From the NCBI GenBank assembly GCA_016218275.1, contig JACREK010000055.1:1-15070 (forward strand): DNA of 15,070 nucleotides. The letters run 5' to 3'. Origin of the DNA: Candidatus Gottesmanbacteria bacterium (GTDB lineage: Bacteria > Patescibacteriota > Microgenomatia > 2-02-FULL-39-11). This document shows positions 1 to 5,923 of the stretch, in pieces. Position 1 is the stretch's first letter; every line of letters starts with the position of its first letter. A model generated the notes under the pieces. It saw only the letters and a list, made by a program, of their open reading frames with translations, was not told where the DNA came from and searched no databases. A program made the position numbers and the translations under genes.

Positions 1-657
1 CCAAGGAGCTCGGTCTACGATATAGGAAAACTATTAATCCATAAGAGTCTAGTGGAAAGGATAGTTGAGTATAAGCGTCAGAAGTTACGTGCTTTCTCGG
101 TAGATATACTTGAAAGTGTCTTGGTACAAGAAAAAGCTCGGCTTACTAAACTCATAAAAGATATGAACTTCCTTAAGAAGAATCTGGTAAAAGGAGTGGA
201 TCTAACTACCCATACCCAAGTTCGTTACTACCATAGTGCTTCGGGGTATAAGCAAATGATGTGGAATTCACTTAAGGCGCAAAAAGAACATTTTGGATAT
301 TCCGAGCTTGGTTGGTCTCAGATTGTCGGCAGTAAATTCATGAAAAGATGGATGGAAGAGATGATTAAAAGACATATACATGATCGAGTAATTATCAACC
401 CAAGGAAAGAAACACTTGACCATCTTACCCGTCCAGGTGAAGGTGAATTCCGCAAAAAATATCAAGAAACTCGCATACTTGATGAAAAACAGTTATATAT
501 TTCAGGTGATACCACTATTTATAATAATACCTTTGCCGTTGCCTGGTGGAGACATGGAGAAGTTGTAGGAGCAGAGATCGAAAATCTAGAACTAGTAAAA
601 ACACAAAAAGCTATCTTTGAATTACTCTGGAAACAAGCCGAGCCGATAAAACAATAA
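1..657 (+). CDS. TrmB-like transcriptional regulator, 5' end outside window
   Basis: The reading frame is open from the window's first base (Pro-Arg-Ser-Ser-Val-Tyr-Asp...) to the TAA at 655-657, so the gene begins upstream; the GTG at 52 is an internal codon, not a likely start. PRSSVYD followed by a Leu/Ile-rich helix and a 'SLVERI' turn resembles the recognition helix and wing of TrmB-family winged-helix regulators. A predicted coiled coil (around window codons 35-60) follows, then a C-terminal region beginning VRYYHSASGYKQM, which fits the effector half seen in TrmB-like proteins of candidate phyla. About 218 residues are visible. TrmB proteins in archaea sense sugars; the ligand here is unknown. 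No clear terminator follows, only a 14-bp AT palindrome overlapping the stop. The family call is by motif and layout only. Confidence 0.6.
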   Translation, partial: PRSSVYDIGKLLIHKSLVERIVEYKRQKLRAFSVDILESVLVQEKARLTKLIKDMNFLKKNLVKGVDLTTHTQVRYYHSASGYKQMMWNSLKAQKEHFGYSELGWSQIVGSKFMKRWMEEMIKRHIHDRVIINPRKETLDHLTRPGEGEFRKKYQETRILDEKQLYISGDTTIYNNTFAVAWWRHGEVVGAEIENLELVKTQKAIFELLWKQAEPIKQ

Positions 658-714
658 ACTAATTAGTTTTACCCAAGATCCAACTCTAGGTTTTCGATGA
701 TTTGTTTTTTTGCT

Positions 715-978
715 TTAATTTTTTCTAAACGCTTTTAAGATTTCTTCTTCACTAAAACCAAAATTCATTATTTGTCTTATATATCTTGTCCTCGCATGCG
801 GATCATATTCTTTTTGTCCCTGTTGTACGATCATGAAGGATCTTTGACTAGGATTATAAGGTATTTTCTTATATGGAGGGATAAATTTCTGATGACTGGT
901 TCCTAATTGTTTTCTGGGGGTAAAACCAAGATTGAATAAACATCTAACTAATTCTTTTGAACCAAAAGTAAATTTCAT
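715..978 (-). CDS. hicA: HicA-type mRNA interferase toxin
   Basis: This 87-residue protein has the HicA (YcfA-like) double-stranded-RNA-binding-like layout: an N-terminal helix with a conserved Leu-Gly-Phe (KELVRCLFNLGF), then GTSHQKF with the expected catalytic histidine at residue 29, then a C-terminal helix after Phe-Gly-Phe (FSEEEILKAF). HicA toxins cleave mRNA and tmRNA and are held inactive by HicB. It starts inside the hicB stop (ATGA overlap at 975-978), so the pair is translationally coupled, with the antitoxin gene first; the classic E. coli order is the reverse. The middle (residues 33-60, with a PPYKKIPYNPSQ stretch) is longer than in the smallest HicA proteins, giving a slightly long family member. 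Confidence 0.8.
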   Translation of the reverse strand: MKFTFGSKELVRCLFNLGFTPRKQLGTSHQKFIPPYKKIPYNPSQRSFMIVQQGQKEYDPHARTRYIRQIMNFGFSEEEILKAFRKN

Positions 979-1286
979 GCATGAAGTAAGGAATCAAATT
1001 TCTGGGAAGCAAGGATTTGATAGTGAAGTGAAATATTTTCCACTTTAGTAAGGGGATTTTGCCGCACAGGCTGAAACCAAATATGACTCTGCATTTTTTT
1101 GGGAATATCAAAAAGAGTATATATCAGATCATTCACCAGAAATGGTAATTCTTCAATACTTTTTGCTTGTGTAAAAACATCATATTTTACCAATTCCGCA
1201 ATATAATTGCCGCCTTTAGTCTTGACAATCTTTACTTCAATTTCCTTTGGAACTTTTGGTAGTCTAAGTGATTTAGATTTTTTCAT
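975..1286 (-). CDS. hicB: HicB-type antitoxin
   Basis: The 103-residue product contains the HicB partial RNase-H-like core: a basic strand (IEVKIVKTKGG), then NYIAEL, then FTQAKSIEEL and a helix with LVNDLIYTLFDI, at about residues 16-60. This is the usual antitoxin fold that blocks the HicA active site. The C-terminal 40 residues show no evident helix-turn-helix or ribbon-helix-helix, so autoregulation through a DNA-binding domain is not obvious. It is the first gene of a two-gene operon and overlaps hicA by 4 bases. A TATAAT-like element at 1299-1304 (minus strand) ends 12 bases before the ATG, implying a very short leader. Assignment rests on motif and on the partner gene. Confidence 0.72.
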   Translation of the reverse strand: MKKSKSLRLPKVPKEIEVKIVKTKGGNYIAELVKYDVFTQAKSIEELPFLVNDLIYTLFDIPKKMQSHIWFQPVRQNPLTKVENISLHYQILASQKFDSLLHA

Positions 1287-1298
1287 AATCTACTCGAT

Positions 1299-1304
1299 AT
1301 TATA
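1299..1304 (-). promoter_or_regulatory. Possible -10 element for hicBA
   Basis: TATAAT is read on the minus strand at 1304-1299, 12 bases before the hicB ATG. No good -35 hexamer sits 16-18 bases upstream, so this is a weak call supported mainly by position. Confidence 0.35.
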
Positions 1305-1430
1305 TAAGGGAATCGAATATAACATATACCCATCATTAAATCAATTAGAGATATCTTATCTTATTTAATTCCATGAAAAATAAGTTGTCAAGTCTTTACA
1401 TAATATATCTTTTAAGACATATTAATATAT

Positions 1431-1719
1431 ATGGCAAGACGCGTATATACTCTACAAGATCATCTGAAGAAATCCCTTAAAAATCCTACGTTTCGTAAGG
1501 CATGGGAAGAGTCGGAATTGGAATATCAAATTGCGCAAGCAGTGATTGATAGTAAAAAGGCTTAATAAAAAAATGACACAAAAAGAGTTAGCCAAAAAGA
1601 CGCATACTACGCAAACCGTAATCTCTAGGATAGAAAATATGTCCGGAAATCCTACGATTGATCTGCTGAAGCGTATCACCCAAGCTCTTGGGCTTCATAT
1701 AAGGGTAAACTTTGGGTAA
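1431..1719 (+). pseudogene. XRE/HigA-type antitoxin split by a +1 frameshift
   Basis: Two short frames together make one antitoxin. Frame A (1431-1565, 44 residues) runs from MARRVYTLQDHLKKSL through FRKAWEESELEYQIAQAVID and ends at tandem TAA TAA. Frame B (ATG at 1573, 48 residues to 1719) reads MTQKELAKKTHTTQTVISRI and ends with ALGLHIRVNFG. This is the usual order of HigA-like proteins: an N-terminal 'LxxxLKxPxFRKAWEESExEYQ' segment, then an XRE helix-turn-helix. Removing one A from the A5 run at 1554-1558 joins the frames as ...VIDSKRLNKKMTQKELAKK..., a natural family sequence of about 95 residues. No HigB-like toxin lies on either side, so it is an orphan. No convincing Shine-Dalgarno precedes the second ATG. 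A real mutation, an assembly error, or slippage at the A run are all possible. Confidence 0.7.
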
Positions 1720-1785
1720 CATAGTTAAAATTCTTACCGCACCTATGCAGCTCTTATACTTTGGAGAAGTGTGGATTAGAGAGAA

Positions 1786-2202
1786 TTACTTCAAGATTTT
1801 GAAGTGAAATTTAGACTGAAAACGATTAAAGAGTTTATCAAAAGTGATAAGATAATCAATTTTCTCTTTTCCCAAAACAGCTAGGGTTGAGCAATCTACA
1901 AAACTTAAGTCTTTTTCTTTTGTTTTCTGGAAAATTTGCCAGCTGTAGTCTTCTAAAATTTCATCAATTCTGATAATTTTGATAACTGCTTCTTCTTTCA
2001 GACTTCGCCCAAATTCTATAGTTAATTGGCGACTTTTTCTTTGTGATAGAACAGTCAAAACCTCAAGCAAGATGAAATTACTAATATAAAGATTAACTTT
2101 CTGCTTTGCCAGTTCTTGAGATATGACTAGAGCTTTTTTATGAAGAGAATCCTCGGGTAAATGGAGACTACAGATAAAACTAGTATCCAGAAAAATATTC
2201 AT
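1786..2202 (-). CDS. vapC: VapC-type PIN-domain ribonuclease toxin
   Basis: The 138-residue protein has the four PIN-domain acidic positions: Asp6 in FLDTSF, Glu47 in ILLEVL, Asp103 in SFVDCSTL and Asp122 in ITFDKLF. These coordinate the metal for single-strand RNA cleavage in VapC toxins, which often cut initiator tRNA or rRNA. Length is typical. The gene starts 2 bases after the stop of a ribbon-helix-helix gene, so it forms a standard antitoxin-first vapBC operon and depends on the promoter before vapB. Both genes look intact. The RNA target cannot be told from the sequence. Confidence 0.88.
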   Translation of the reverse strand: MNIFLDTSFICSLHLPEDSLHKKALVISQELAKQKVNLYISNFILLEVLTVLSQRKSRQLTIEFGRSLKEEAVIKIIRIDEILEDYSWQIFQKTKEKDLSFVDCSTLAVLGKEKIDYLITFDKLFNRFQSKFHFKILK

Positions 2203-2204
2203 TC

Positions 2205-2477
2205 TTAGTTTTTACCGTATAGGTAATGATCGATCCGACTGGAAAGATCGGCTGGAGCTTTCGTTTTTATCTTTTTGGATAGTTTTTCGGCTTTTTTTGC
2301 AAGATCTAATAAATACTCACTTGCAGATATTTTCTTTCCATTTGCCTTAACTTTATACTTCACTTTATTCTGCACGTTTTGGCGGATAAGTTCAGAGAGG
2401 GAAACACCTTTAAGAAAAGCATGGTATTTCAGATTCCTATAGAGATCTTCAGGTAAAAGTATTTGAGTTCTAATCAT
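2205..2477 (-). CDS. vapB: VapB-type ribbon-helix-helix antitoxin
   Basis: A 90-residue protein starting IRTQILLPEDLYRNLKYHA has a CopG/Arc-like ribbon-helix-helix: beta strand IRTQILLPE, helix 1 LYRNLKYHAFLKG, helix 2 SLSELIRQNVQNKV. The Lys-rich C-terminal part would wrap the VapC toxin. An upstream in-frame ATG at 2483 would add Met-Cys. The ATG at 2477 is preferred because the promoter just upstream (TTGACA at 2514-2509, CATAAT at 2491-2486, spacer 17) would start transcription at about 2481-2477, making a leaderless message. A 6-bp inverted repeat overlaps the -10 and is a good candidate for autoregulation. vapC follows after 2 bases. Confidence 0.8.
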   Translation of the reverse strand: MIRTQILLPEDLYRNLKYHAFLKGVSLSELIRQNVQNKVKYKVKANGKKISASEYLLDLAKKAEKLSKKIKTKAPADLSSRIDHYLYGKN

Positions 2478-2481
2478 ACAC

Positions 2482-2497
2482 ATACATTATGATGTAT
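2482..2497. promoter_or_regulatory. Candidate VapB(C) operator
   Basis: A perfect inverted repeat, ATACAT-4-ATGTAT, covers the -10 of the vapBC promoter. Ribbon-helix-helix antitoxins commonly bind such short palindromes to repress their own operon. Binding is inferred from position. Confidence 0.5.
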
Positions 2498-2514
2498 ATC
2501 AAGATAGATGTCAA
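2486..2514 (-). promoter_or_regulatory. vapBC promoter
   Basis: Read on the minus strand: -35 TTGACA (2514-2509), 17-base spacer, -10 CATAAT (2491-2486). The -10 lies only 8 bases from the vapB ATG at 2477, so the transcript should begin at or within a few bases of the start codon. Confidence 0.7.
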
Positions 2515-2555
2515 GTAGTAACTGGTCTTGTAACAGCTCAGAGTTACGGACACGA

Positions 2556-2638
2556 TATTCTTCGAACAAGGCTGAAAGCCGAAGTGAGAAGCCTGTCCTG
2601 AGTGAAGTCGAAGGGTTCTCGCTTACGCTCGAACAATA
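2556..2638. repeat. Intergenic element with 10-bp inverted ends, copy A
   Basis: This 83-bp element begins TATTCTTCGA and ends TCGAACAATA, which are inverted repeats with one mismatch (TATTCTTCGA against TATTGTTCGA). Copy B at 12730-12821 has exactly the same two ends but different inner sequence. Inside copy A are imperfect 10-bp arms (2584-2593 and 2613-2622) and a CCTGTCCTGAGTGAAGTCGAAGG core (in two parts: CCTGTCCTGAG and GTCGAAGG), related to the repeat found in alaS. It sits between the vapBC promoter and the mltG stop at 2665; the rest of the 2515-2664 gap holds only a small GTAAC/GTTAC hairpin at 2530-2547. Confidence 0.65.
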
Positions 2639-2664
2639 AAAGTTGTGTTAGCAAACGTGAGATG

Positions 2665-3630
2665 TTACTTATTCAAATATTTTGCAATATTGGAGTTGTG
2701 TTCCTCGATGGTTCTCCCAAAGTGGAGTCTGCCTGTTTTATCTGAGATATAGTAGATATAATTTGTTGCCGGAGCATCAACTACACCAACAATTGCATCA
2801 ATTCCCGGATTGGCAATTGGTTTCGGCGGCAGCCCCGGATTCTTATAAGTGTTATACGGAGAATCGATATCTAAATCCTCGATAGTCAATTCCTTCTTCC
2901 ACCAAGTCTTTTCTTTAGTCTGGTATCCAAGGGCATATTGAACTGTGGCATCTATATCAAGTTTCATTCCCAAACTTAAGCGATTGAGAATGACGCTGGC
3001 AACTAAAGGTCTGTCTTCTTTAAATTTTGCCTCTCTTTCGACCATTGAGGCAACGGTAATTACCTCATCAAGAGATAATTTTTTCGCTTTTGCTCTCATC
3101 TTTACTTCTGGCGTAACTTTATTGTCAAAATTGGAAAGAAATATCTTAGTAACTGCAGCAGCTTCTGCATCTTTGGGAATAAGATAAGTATCGGGAAACA
3201 TATAACCTTCGCGGGCAACTTTTAGGAATTCCTGCTCGGGAATATTTAATTGTCTGGCAAGAACAAGTGCTATCTCTTCATTTCTCCACCCCTCAAGGAT
3301 GGTAATCCAGACGTCTATTGTTCCATGGGTAAGAGTATTGATTACCGTATATAAATCCATAGCCGGATTAAGTCGGAAATCTCCTGCTTGGATATTGTTA
3401 TCAAGTCCTCCAAAACGGGCAATGAGAAAAAAAGCTACCGATGAACGGATTAAATCCTGTTTTTGCAGATGTTCCGCAATAGTGCGAATTCCCTCCCCAC
3501 GTTTTATGGAAAATATAAGAGGCGTAGTGTTGGCAGGGTTTGACGGTTTGATAGCCTGATACCACCACAAAAAAATTGAAACAATGAATATCAGGAGAAT
3601 TCCCAAAAGAATAATAAATTTTTGTTTCAT
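2665..3630 (-). CDS. mltG: Endolytic murein transglycosylase MltG (YceG-like)
   Basis: The 321-residue product cleaves nascent glycan strands next to the membrane and acts as a terminase of peptidoglycan synthesis. It has one N-terminal membrane anchor (residues 5-25), a LysM-like subdomain at about 38-103 (FSIKRGEGIRTIAEHL...), and the YceG catalytic domain. The catalytic glutamate is Glu198 in ITVASMVEREA, matching the VASxVExE signature; DIDATVQYALG, PYNTYKNPGLPPKPI, NPGIDAI and YYISDKTGRLHFGRT are further family motifs. The length is close to that of E. coli MltG (340 residues). Its ATG overlaps the stop of the zinc-ribbon gene by 4 bases (3627-3630), so the two are coupled. Confidence 0.93.
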   Translation of the reverse strand: MKQKFIILLGILLIFIVSIFLWWYQAIKPSNPANTTPLIFSIKRGEGIRTIAEHLQKQDLIRSSVAFFLIARFGGLDNNIQAGDFRLNPAMDLYTVINTLTHGTIDVWITILEGWRNEEIALVLARQLNIPEQEFLKVAREGYMFPDTYLIPKDAEAAAVTKIFLSNFDNKVTPEVKMRAKAKKLSLDEVITVASMVEREAKFKEDRPLVASVILNRLSLGMKLDIDATVQYALGYQTKEKTWWKKELTIEDLDIDSPYNTYKNPGLPPKPIANPGIDAIVGVVDAPATNYIYYISDKTGRLHFGRTIEEHNSNIAKYLNK

Positions 3631-3830
3631 TGAGATATAATAGGTGCTCTCCGGAAACGGCCGGTTTGCCGATTATAAATGAAAATTCTACTGCATTTTA
3701 TGCAGGAGATTTCATCTTCAAGGTCTCCCTTTTTTACTTTTTTTCCATTTTTTAGTGAAGTACCGCAACCGACGCATCTTCCTTGTGATAGAAGCCATGC
3801 CTGGACTGGTGAAATTATATTTTTAAACAT
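3627..3830 (-). CDS. Small zinc-ribbon protein coupled to mltG
   Basis: A 67-residue protein (MFKNIISPVQAWLLSQGRC...) carries two CxxC knuckles, CVGC and CIKC, about 21 residues apart, in a form that suggests one structural zinc site. An amphipathic or hydrophobic N-terminal helix (ISPVQAWLLSQ) precedes them. An upstream in-frame ATG at 3842 lies inside the palindromic repeat, so the ATG at 3830 is preferred. The ATGA overlap with mltG suggests a linked envelope role, but the function is unknown. No Shine-Dalgarno is seen. Confidence 0.6.
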   Translation of the reverse strand: MFKNIISPVQAWLLSQGRCVGCGTSLKNGKKVKKGDLEDEISCIKCSRIFIYNRQTGRFRRAPIISQ

Positions 3831-3837
3831 ACAAGTT

Positions 3838-3927
3838 GTCATTCTGAGCCCCGATTAATCGGGGCGAAGAATCCCCTTCATGATTCTGAAGCCGAATGGG
3901 ATCCTTCGGCTGTAGCCTCAGGATGAC
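3838..3927. repeat. 90-bp palindromic repeat between two genes
   Basis: The outer arms GTCATTCTGAG (3838-3848) and CTCAGGATGAC (3917-3927) are inverted with one mismatch. Inside are a perfect 18-bp palindrome GCCCCGATTAATCGGGGC at 3848-3865 and a second hairpin GCCGAA-8-TTCGGC at 3891-3910. It starts 2 bases past the phosphorylase stop (3930) and ends just before the zinc-ribbon gene. It could attenuate or stop transcription, but no U-run follows, so I class it as a mobile or REP-like repeat. Confidence 0.75.
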
Positions 3928-3929
3928 AT

Positions 3930-5213
3930 CTACTCTATTTTATATATTGGAACATTTTTAAGTGTTTCTTTTGCTTCACTCAACCTCCATTTATCGGAGG
4001 AATAGAGTATACATAGTATATCATTCTTGTCCACTCGTTCATCCAATCTTCTCTCAAAATATATACCAGCCTGCCTATCAGCCGGACAGCCTAAAATTTT
4101 TGCAATAACAGTAAGGTCTTGATTATTAAATGCAGTCACAATGCCTTTTTTTTGACTTGGTACTTCGTATTTGAAATTTCCCAGCTTTATATGTTCAATA
4201 GTAACGTTAGGATTGCCGCCTTGGGCTTTGATAATTTCCTTCATTTTTGACAGTGCTTTGCCGCTTGAGAGAATTTGTTTTGCCATATCTTCTCCATTTT
4301 CAGATTTTCCTTTCTTTTTGGTATCGGCAAGACATAAATCGAGCAGTTTTCCGGCAAGTCTTAATGCTTTTGCTTCCAATATAAACGGTCTGTCAGGTCT
4401 CTGTTCCAATACTTTCAAAACATCATGAGCTTCAAGAACCGGTCCGACCGCATGTCCCGCAGGTTCAAGAACCTGATTGATATCAACGGTGACTTTTATA
4501 TTGAATTGTTTGGCCAAAAATTTAAATTTTTCCGCAATGATTTCAGCATCCTTAAAATGCTTTACTTTCAGCGTTGGCCCAACAGGTATATCCAAGACCA
4601 AGTGAGTTGAGCCGGAAGCTATCTTTTTGGCCATGATGGAAACAATAATTTTATCAAATGACTCAAAGGAAAGAGGTGCTTCAACTTGGATAATTATGTC
4701 ATCAGCCGGAGCCAGTCCCAGATGTCCACCCCAGACGATACATCCGCCTGCTTTTTCTACAATTTTTTGTATTTGGGCAGGCATGAAAGTGACCGGAGCA
4801 AGGACTTCCATTGTGTCGGCAGTTCCTGCCGGAGTTGTTATTGCCCGTGAAGAATTTTTGGGTATTTTAAATCCGGCAGCTGCGATAATCGGGACTAAAA
4901 TCATAGTTGTTCTTGTTCCAGCTATCCCTCCGGTTGAATGTTTATCTGCCACAATTCCCCGAAAATGAAGTTTGGCACCTGTATCTGCCATAGCTCTGGT
5001 AAGGTAATAAAGTTCCTGATTGGAAAATCCTTCCTTAAATCCGGCAGCGACAAAATAAGTTGTTAAAATTGGACCCAATTTTTCATGTGCAACTTCATCC
5101 ATGAGAGAGAAGATTTCCTGATATGACAGTGATTTTCCCAAAAGTTTTTTCTTGATAGCAGAAAGTGCTTCTAGATTCTGATTGGGAGAATGTTTGTGTT
5201 GAGTTTTTATCAT
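3930..5213 (-). CDS. AMP/thymidine phosphorylase family enzyme
   Basis: A 427-residue nucleoside phosphorylase of glycosyltransferase family 3, splitting a nucleoside or nucleotide with phosphate. ADKHSTGGIAGTRTT (residues 90-103) is the phosphate-binding loop, and SSRAITTPAGTADTMEVL (121-138) follows. The GTRTT and SSRAITxPAGTADTMEV forms match archaeal/CPR AMP phosphorylases better than E. coli DeoA (GDVTS, SGRGLGHTGGTLDKLE), so AMP to ribose-1,5-bisphosphate plus adenine is the likelier reaction. In CPR this enzyme feeds R15P isomerase and RuBisCO; neither gene is here. Archaeal AMP phosphorylases are about 500 residues with an extra N-terminal domain that is missing here. The start at 5213 is chosen because it overlaps the sortase stop (ATGA); a start at 5273 would run 60 bases into the sortase gene. 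Confidence 0.82.
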   Translation of the reverse strand: MIKTQHKHSPNQNLEALSAIKKKLLGKSLSYQEIFSLMDEVAHEKLGPILTTYFVAAGFKEGFSNQELYYLTRAMADTGAKLHFRGIVADKHSTGGIAGTRTTMILVPIIAAAGFKIPKNSSRAITTPAGTADTMEVLAPVTFMPAQIQKIVEKAGGCIVWGGHLGLAPADDIIIQVEAPLSFESFDKIIVSIMAKKIASGSTHLVLDIPVGPTLKVKHFKDAEIIAEKFKFLAKQFNIKVTVDINQVLEPAGHAVGPVLEAHDVLKVLEQRPDRPFILEAKALRLAGKLLDLCLADTKKKGKSENGEDMAKQILSSGKALSKMKEIIKAQGGNPNVTIEHIKLGNFKYEVPSQKKGIVTAFNNQDLTVIAKILGCPADRQAGIYFERRLDERVDKNDILCILYSSDKWRLSEAKETLKNVPIYKIE

Positions 5214-5920
5214 ATAGTTACCAATTTTCCTCTGACAATTAACCGCCGAAAGTATGTGCCGGGCGGTACGCAAGTGACTAATGTAATATAAGCATTATCG
5301 TAGTTTTGTTCAAGCACAGATAAGTTGTCCGGAGAGACTACTTTCATTTCATAAACCTGGTATTTATATGTAACGTTGTCCACATCGACTAAAATCTCAT
5401 CATTAATATCAAGCTCGGGAAGCTTGGAAAAAATAGATTTATAGTCTTTCGGATTATAAAACCAAAGAAGTGTTGAGTGTCCGAAAATTACAGGATTGCC
5501 GAAATTACCGGGTAAGGGACCGGTAAAATGGATAAGACTTTTAGACAGGTCCTCTCCGCCAACCAAAACATTAGCTTTTTCTATACCAAGTTTTGGAATG
5601 CTTAAAGTATAGGAAGTATTTGTGGAAGCCAGTTTAAGATTTTGGGCTTTGGGAAACCAGACGCTGGCTTTTGTATAATCCGCATTTTCAACACCGAGTA
5701 CAGCAGGTAAACTATTGGTAATTGTATTTTTGATAATCTCTGCCGGAATTGGCTTGATAAGATTATTGAATTTTGGCGCGTAATACAATTCAAAACTTAT
5801 AATCGGGAAAAGAACCCATGATAAAAGGCTTATTCCAGAAAAAATGAAGATGACAGATAAGATTTCAGCAATCCTTCGTTTTACTGTCGACCTGATTTTG
5901 ACATATGAATAAAGGGCCAT
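5210..5920 (-). CDS. Sortase family transpeptidase
   Basis: A 236-residue membrane-anchored sortase. One N-terminal membrane segment lies at about 20-45, followed by a linker and the sortase beta-barrel. The catalytic triad is visible: His148 in IFGHST, Cys217 in ITLVTCVPPGTYFRRL, and Arg225 or Arg226 just after. The TCxPxGxxxxRLIVRG form resembles class D/E-like sortases rather than SrtA. It would cut and transfer a C-terminal sorting signal on surface proteins; no obvious LPxTG-type substrate is encoded in the window. It begins 3 bases after the upstream PilM/baseplate-J gene and overlaps the phosphorylase start, so all three are probably one message. Confidence 0.9.
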   Translation of the reverse strand: MALYSYVKIRSTVKRRIAEILSVIFIFSGISLLSWVLFPIISFELYYAPKFNNLIKPIPAEIIKNTITNSLPAVLGVENADYTKASVWFPKAQNLKLASTNTSYTLSIPKLGIEKANVLVGGEDLSKSLIHFTGPLPGNFGNPVIFGHSTLLWFYNPKDYKSIFSKLPELDINDEILVDVDNVTYKYQVYEMKVVSPDNLSVLEQNYDNAYITLVTCVPPGTYFRRLIVRGKLVTI

Positions 5921-5923
5921 CTT

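Noticed and set aside
52..54. GTG as the start of the TrmB-like gene
   Set aside because: The frame is open to the window edge and the upstream residues form part of the winged helix, so this is an internal codon.
656..669. AAACTAATTAGTTT palindrome after the TrmB-like gene as a terminator
   Set aside because: It is pure weak AT pairing with no adjacent T-run, so it does not meet intrinsic terminator form.
1452..1679. 75-residue minus-strand open frame
   Set aside because: It is antisense to the split XRE antitoxin, whose motifs are clear on the plus strand.
4057..4095. PADRQAG peptide and GCCTGCCTATCAGCCGG-like DNA in the phosphorylase, resembling repeat-derived inserts
   Set aside because: It aligns without any length change with the family motif (GaPxDxxAGI) before the C-terminal domain, so an insertion is not supported.
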